Of a stretch of DNA of 8,338 bases, positions 7,191 through 8,338 are shown piece after piece. The position numbers and the translations under genes are program-made. Every line of letters begins with the position of its first letter. Within the stretch, counting starts at the first letter, position 1. Below the pieces are notes generated by a model. The model was not told the origin of the DNA, searched no databases, and was given only the letters and a program-made list of their open reading frames with translations. Source of the stretch: an uncultured Bacteroidales bacterium (lineage in GTDB: Bacteria; Bacteroidota; Bacteroidia; Bacteroidales; UBA932); the NCBI GenBank assembly GCA_946614205.1, contig CAMOGR010000195.1:1-8338 (forward strand). Direction: 5' to 3'.

Positions 7191-8315
7191 ATGAATTACA
7201 ATAAGTTTTTCTCCGATGACGTACCCTCCTTCATGCGGTCACCCGTGAGGGAAATCTTCCGCAAGGTGGACCTGGCGGCCATCTACTCCTTTGCCGGGGG
7301 GTACCCAGACGCGGCCACCTTCCCCGTGGCCGACATAGAAAGGCTGTCTGCGCTGGTGCTGGAAAAGTACGGCACCAAGGCGCTGCAGTACGGGGCCACG
7401 CAGGGCGTTCCGGAACTACGGGGCGTCATCGCCCGCAGATATGGCGTTCCCGTTGACAATGTGCAGATTACAACGTCCTCCCAACAGGGCATCGACGTCT
7501 GTTCACGCATCTTTCTCAACCCCGGCGACACGGTCCTTACCTCCGCTCCCACCTACCTCGGAGCCCTTCAGTCTTTCAAGTCTTACAGGGCGCGGGTGAT
7601 TACCATGGATGACAGACCGGAAACCGTCCGGCCGAAATTCTGTTACGTAATACCGGACTTCCAGAATCCGAGCGGAGAGACCATGACGCTCCGCGAGCGG
7701 CAGGAACTGGTGGAACTCGCTCGCCGTGAAGACTTTATCATAATTGAAGACAGCCCGTACAGGGAACTCAGATACAGCGGGGAAAGCGTCCCTGCGATCT
7801 ACTCGCTGGCGCCGGAAAGGACCCTCCACCTGGGGAGTTTCTCCAAGGTTTTCGCTCCCGGATTCCGCCTTGGCTGGATTCTCGGCCCGACGGAACTGCT
7901 GGAGCAAATCTACATCTGCAAGCAGAGCCTCGACCTCTGCCCCCCTGTGTTCGACCAGTACCTGGCTGCGGAATTCATGGGCAGCGGGGCGCTGGACGCC
8001 AACCTTGCCGGAAGCATAGAATTGTATCGCAGCAAGCGCGACCTGCTGCTCGGCCTGTTGGAGAAATACATGCCGGAAGGCGTAAGCTGGACCCGCCCCG
8101 AAGGAGGCCTGTTCCTTTTCCTTACCCTCCCGGAATCCATTGATACCGTGGCACTTTACGACAAGGCTCTGGCCGCCGGAGTGGCCTATGTCGCCGGCTC
8201 TTTCTTCTACCCAGACGGCAGTCACCGCAACACCATGAGGCTGAACTTCTCCTTCCTCGACGCTTCACGCATGGAGGAGGGAGTCAGGATTCTTGCTTCC
8301 GTAATCAGGGGCTGA
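7191..8315 (+). CDS. PLP-dependent aminotransferase, LysN/MocR-catalytic-domain type
   Basis: 374-residue fold-type I aminotransferase (class I/II), probably cytosolic. PLP-site residues are all visible: SSQQG (96-100, phosphate contact), Asn159 (PDFQNPSG), Asp187 and Tyr190 (IIEDSPY), Schiff-base Lys219 (GSFSK), Arg226 (PGFRLGW), and Arg350 (MRLNFS), which should bind the substrate carboxylate. GGYPD (36-40) and the overall pattern resemble 2-aminoadipate/branched-chain/aromatic aminotransferases (COG1167 type) without the GntR-like helix-turn-helix that MocR regulators carry. It is therefore an enzyme, not a regulator. The amino donor and acceptor cannot be deduced. It starts 12 bases after murA on the same strand and is probably co-transcribed; that alone does not prove a wall-related role. 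No Shine-Dalgarno sequence is evident before the ATG. The stop lies 23 bases before the window end and no terminator is seen there. Confidence 0.9.
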   Translation: MNYNKFFSDDVPSFMRSPVREIFRKVDLAAIYSFAGGYPDAATFPVADIERLSALVLEKYGTKALQYGATQGVPELRGVIARRYGVPVDNVQITTSSQQGIDVCSRIFLNPGDTVLTSAPTYLGALQSFKSYRARVITMDDRPETVRPKFCYVIPDFQNPSGETMTLRERQELVELARREDFIIIEDSPYRELRYSGESVPAIYSLAPERTLHLGSFSKVFAPGFRLGWILGPTELLEQIYICKQSLDLCPPVFDQYLAAEFMGSGALDANLAGSIELYRSKRDLLLGLLEKYMPEGVSWTRPEGGLFLFLTLPESIDTVALYDKALAAGVAYVAGSFFYPDGSHRNTMRLNFSFLDASRMEEGVRILASVIRG

Positions 8316-8338
8316 CAGAAGGGCCGCTACCTCAGAAG

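Noticed and set aside
7503..8225. 240-codon minus-strand open frame opposite the aminotransferase
   Set aside because: Antisense shadow of a gene with all catalytic motifs intact; no family resemblance in its translation.

Overview
The window looks like ordinary core chromosome from a GC-rich member of the Bacteroidota, possibly an Alistipes/Rikenellaceae-like gut lineage. The reasons are the gene families, the lack of clear Shine-Dalgarno sequences before most starts, an AT-rich intergenic region inside otherwise GC-rich DNA (around 60% by eye), and an exact match to the Bacteroidota -7 promoter consensus TAnnTTTG upstream of cdaA. The lineage is inference; no rRNA or other decisive marker is present.

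There are six genes in two divergent blocks around an intergenic region of about 73 bp (5798-5870). The left block runs on the minus strand as one tight cluster: cdaA (membrane diadenylate cyclase), mutS2 (MutS2 ATPase with a C-terminal Smr domain), manC (mannose-1-phosphate guanylyltransferase) and pepP (Xaa-Pro aminopeptidase). The cdaA/mutS2 and mutS2/manC junctions are both 4-base ATGA stop/start overlaps. The manC/pepP junction is a 4-base gap with the start preferred here. A small stem followed by seven T residues just past pepP (26-42) may end this transcript.

The right block runs on the plus strand: murA (the first committed step of peptidoglycan synthesis), then 12 bases later a fold-type I PLP aminotransferase of the LysN/MocR catalytic-domain type whose substrate cannot be read from sequence. 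MurA carries Asp in place of the usual catalytic Cys, a replacement known to confer fosfomycin insensitivity in other bacteria.

The genes link c-di-AMP signalling (CdaA) and cell-wall precursor synthesis (MurA) through a shared divergent promoter region, with GDP-mannose supply, a MutS2 DNA/ribosome factor and a proline-specific peptidase co-transcribed behind cdaA. The promoter region has its own small structure: a T10 tract, and a -7 element bracketed exactly by two TATCCG copies. I see no mobile element, CRISPR array, RNA gene or defence system, and nothing that amounts to an undescribed multi-gene system. Coding density is near complete, and the long opposite-strand reading frames are shadows of the real genes.
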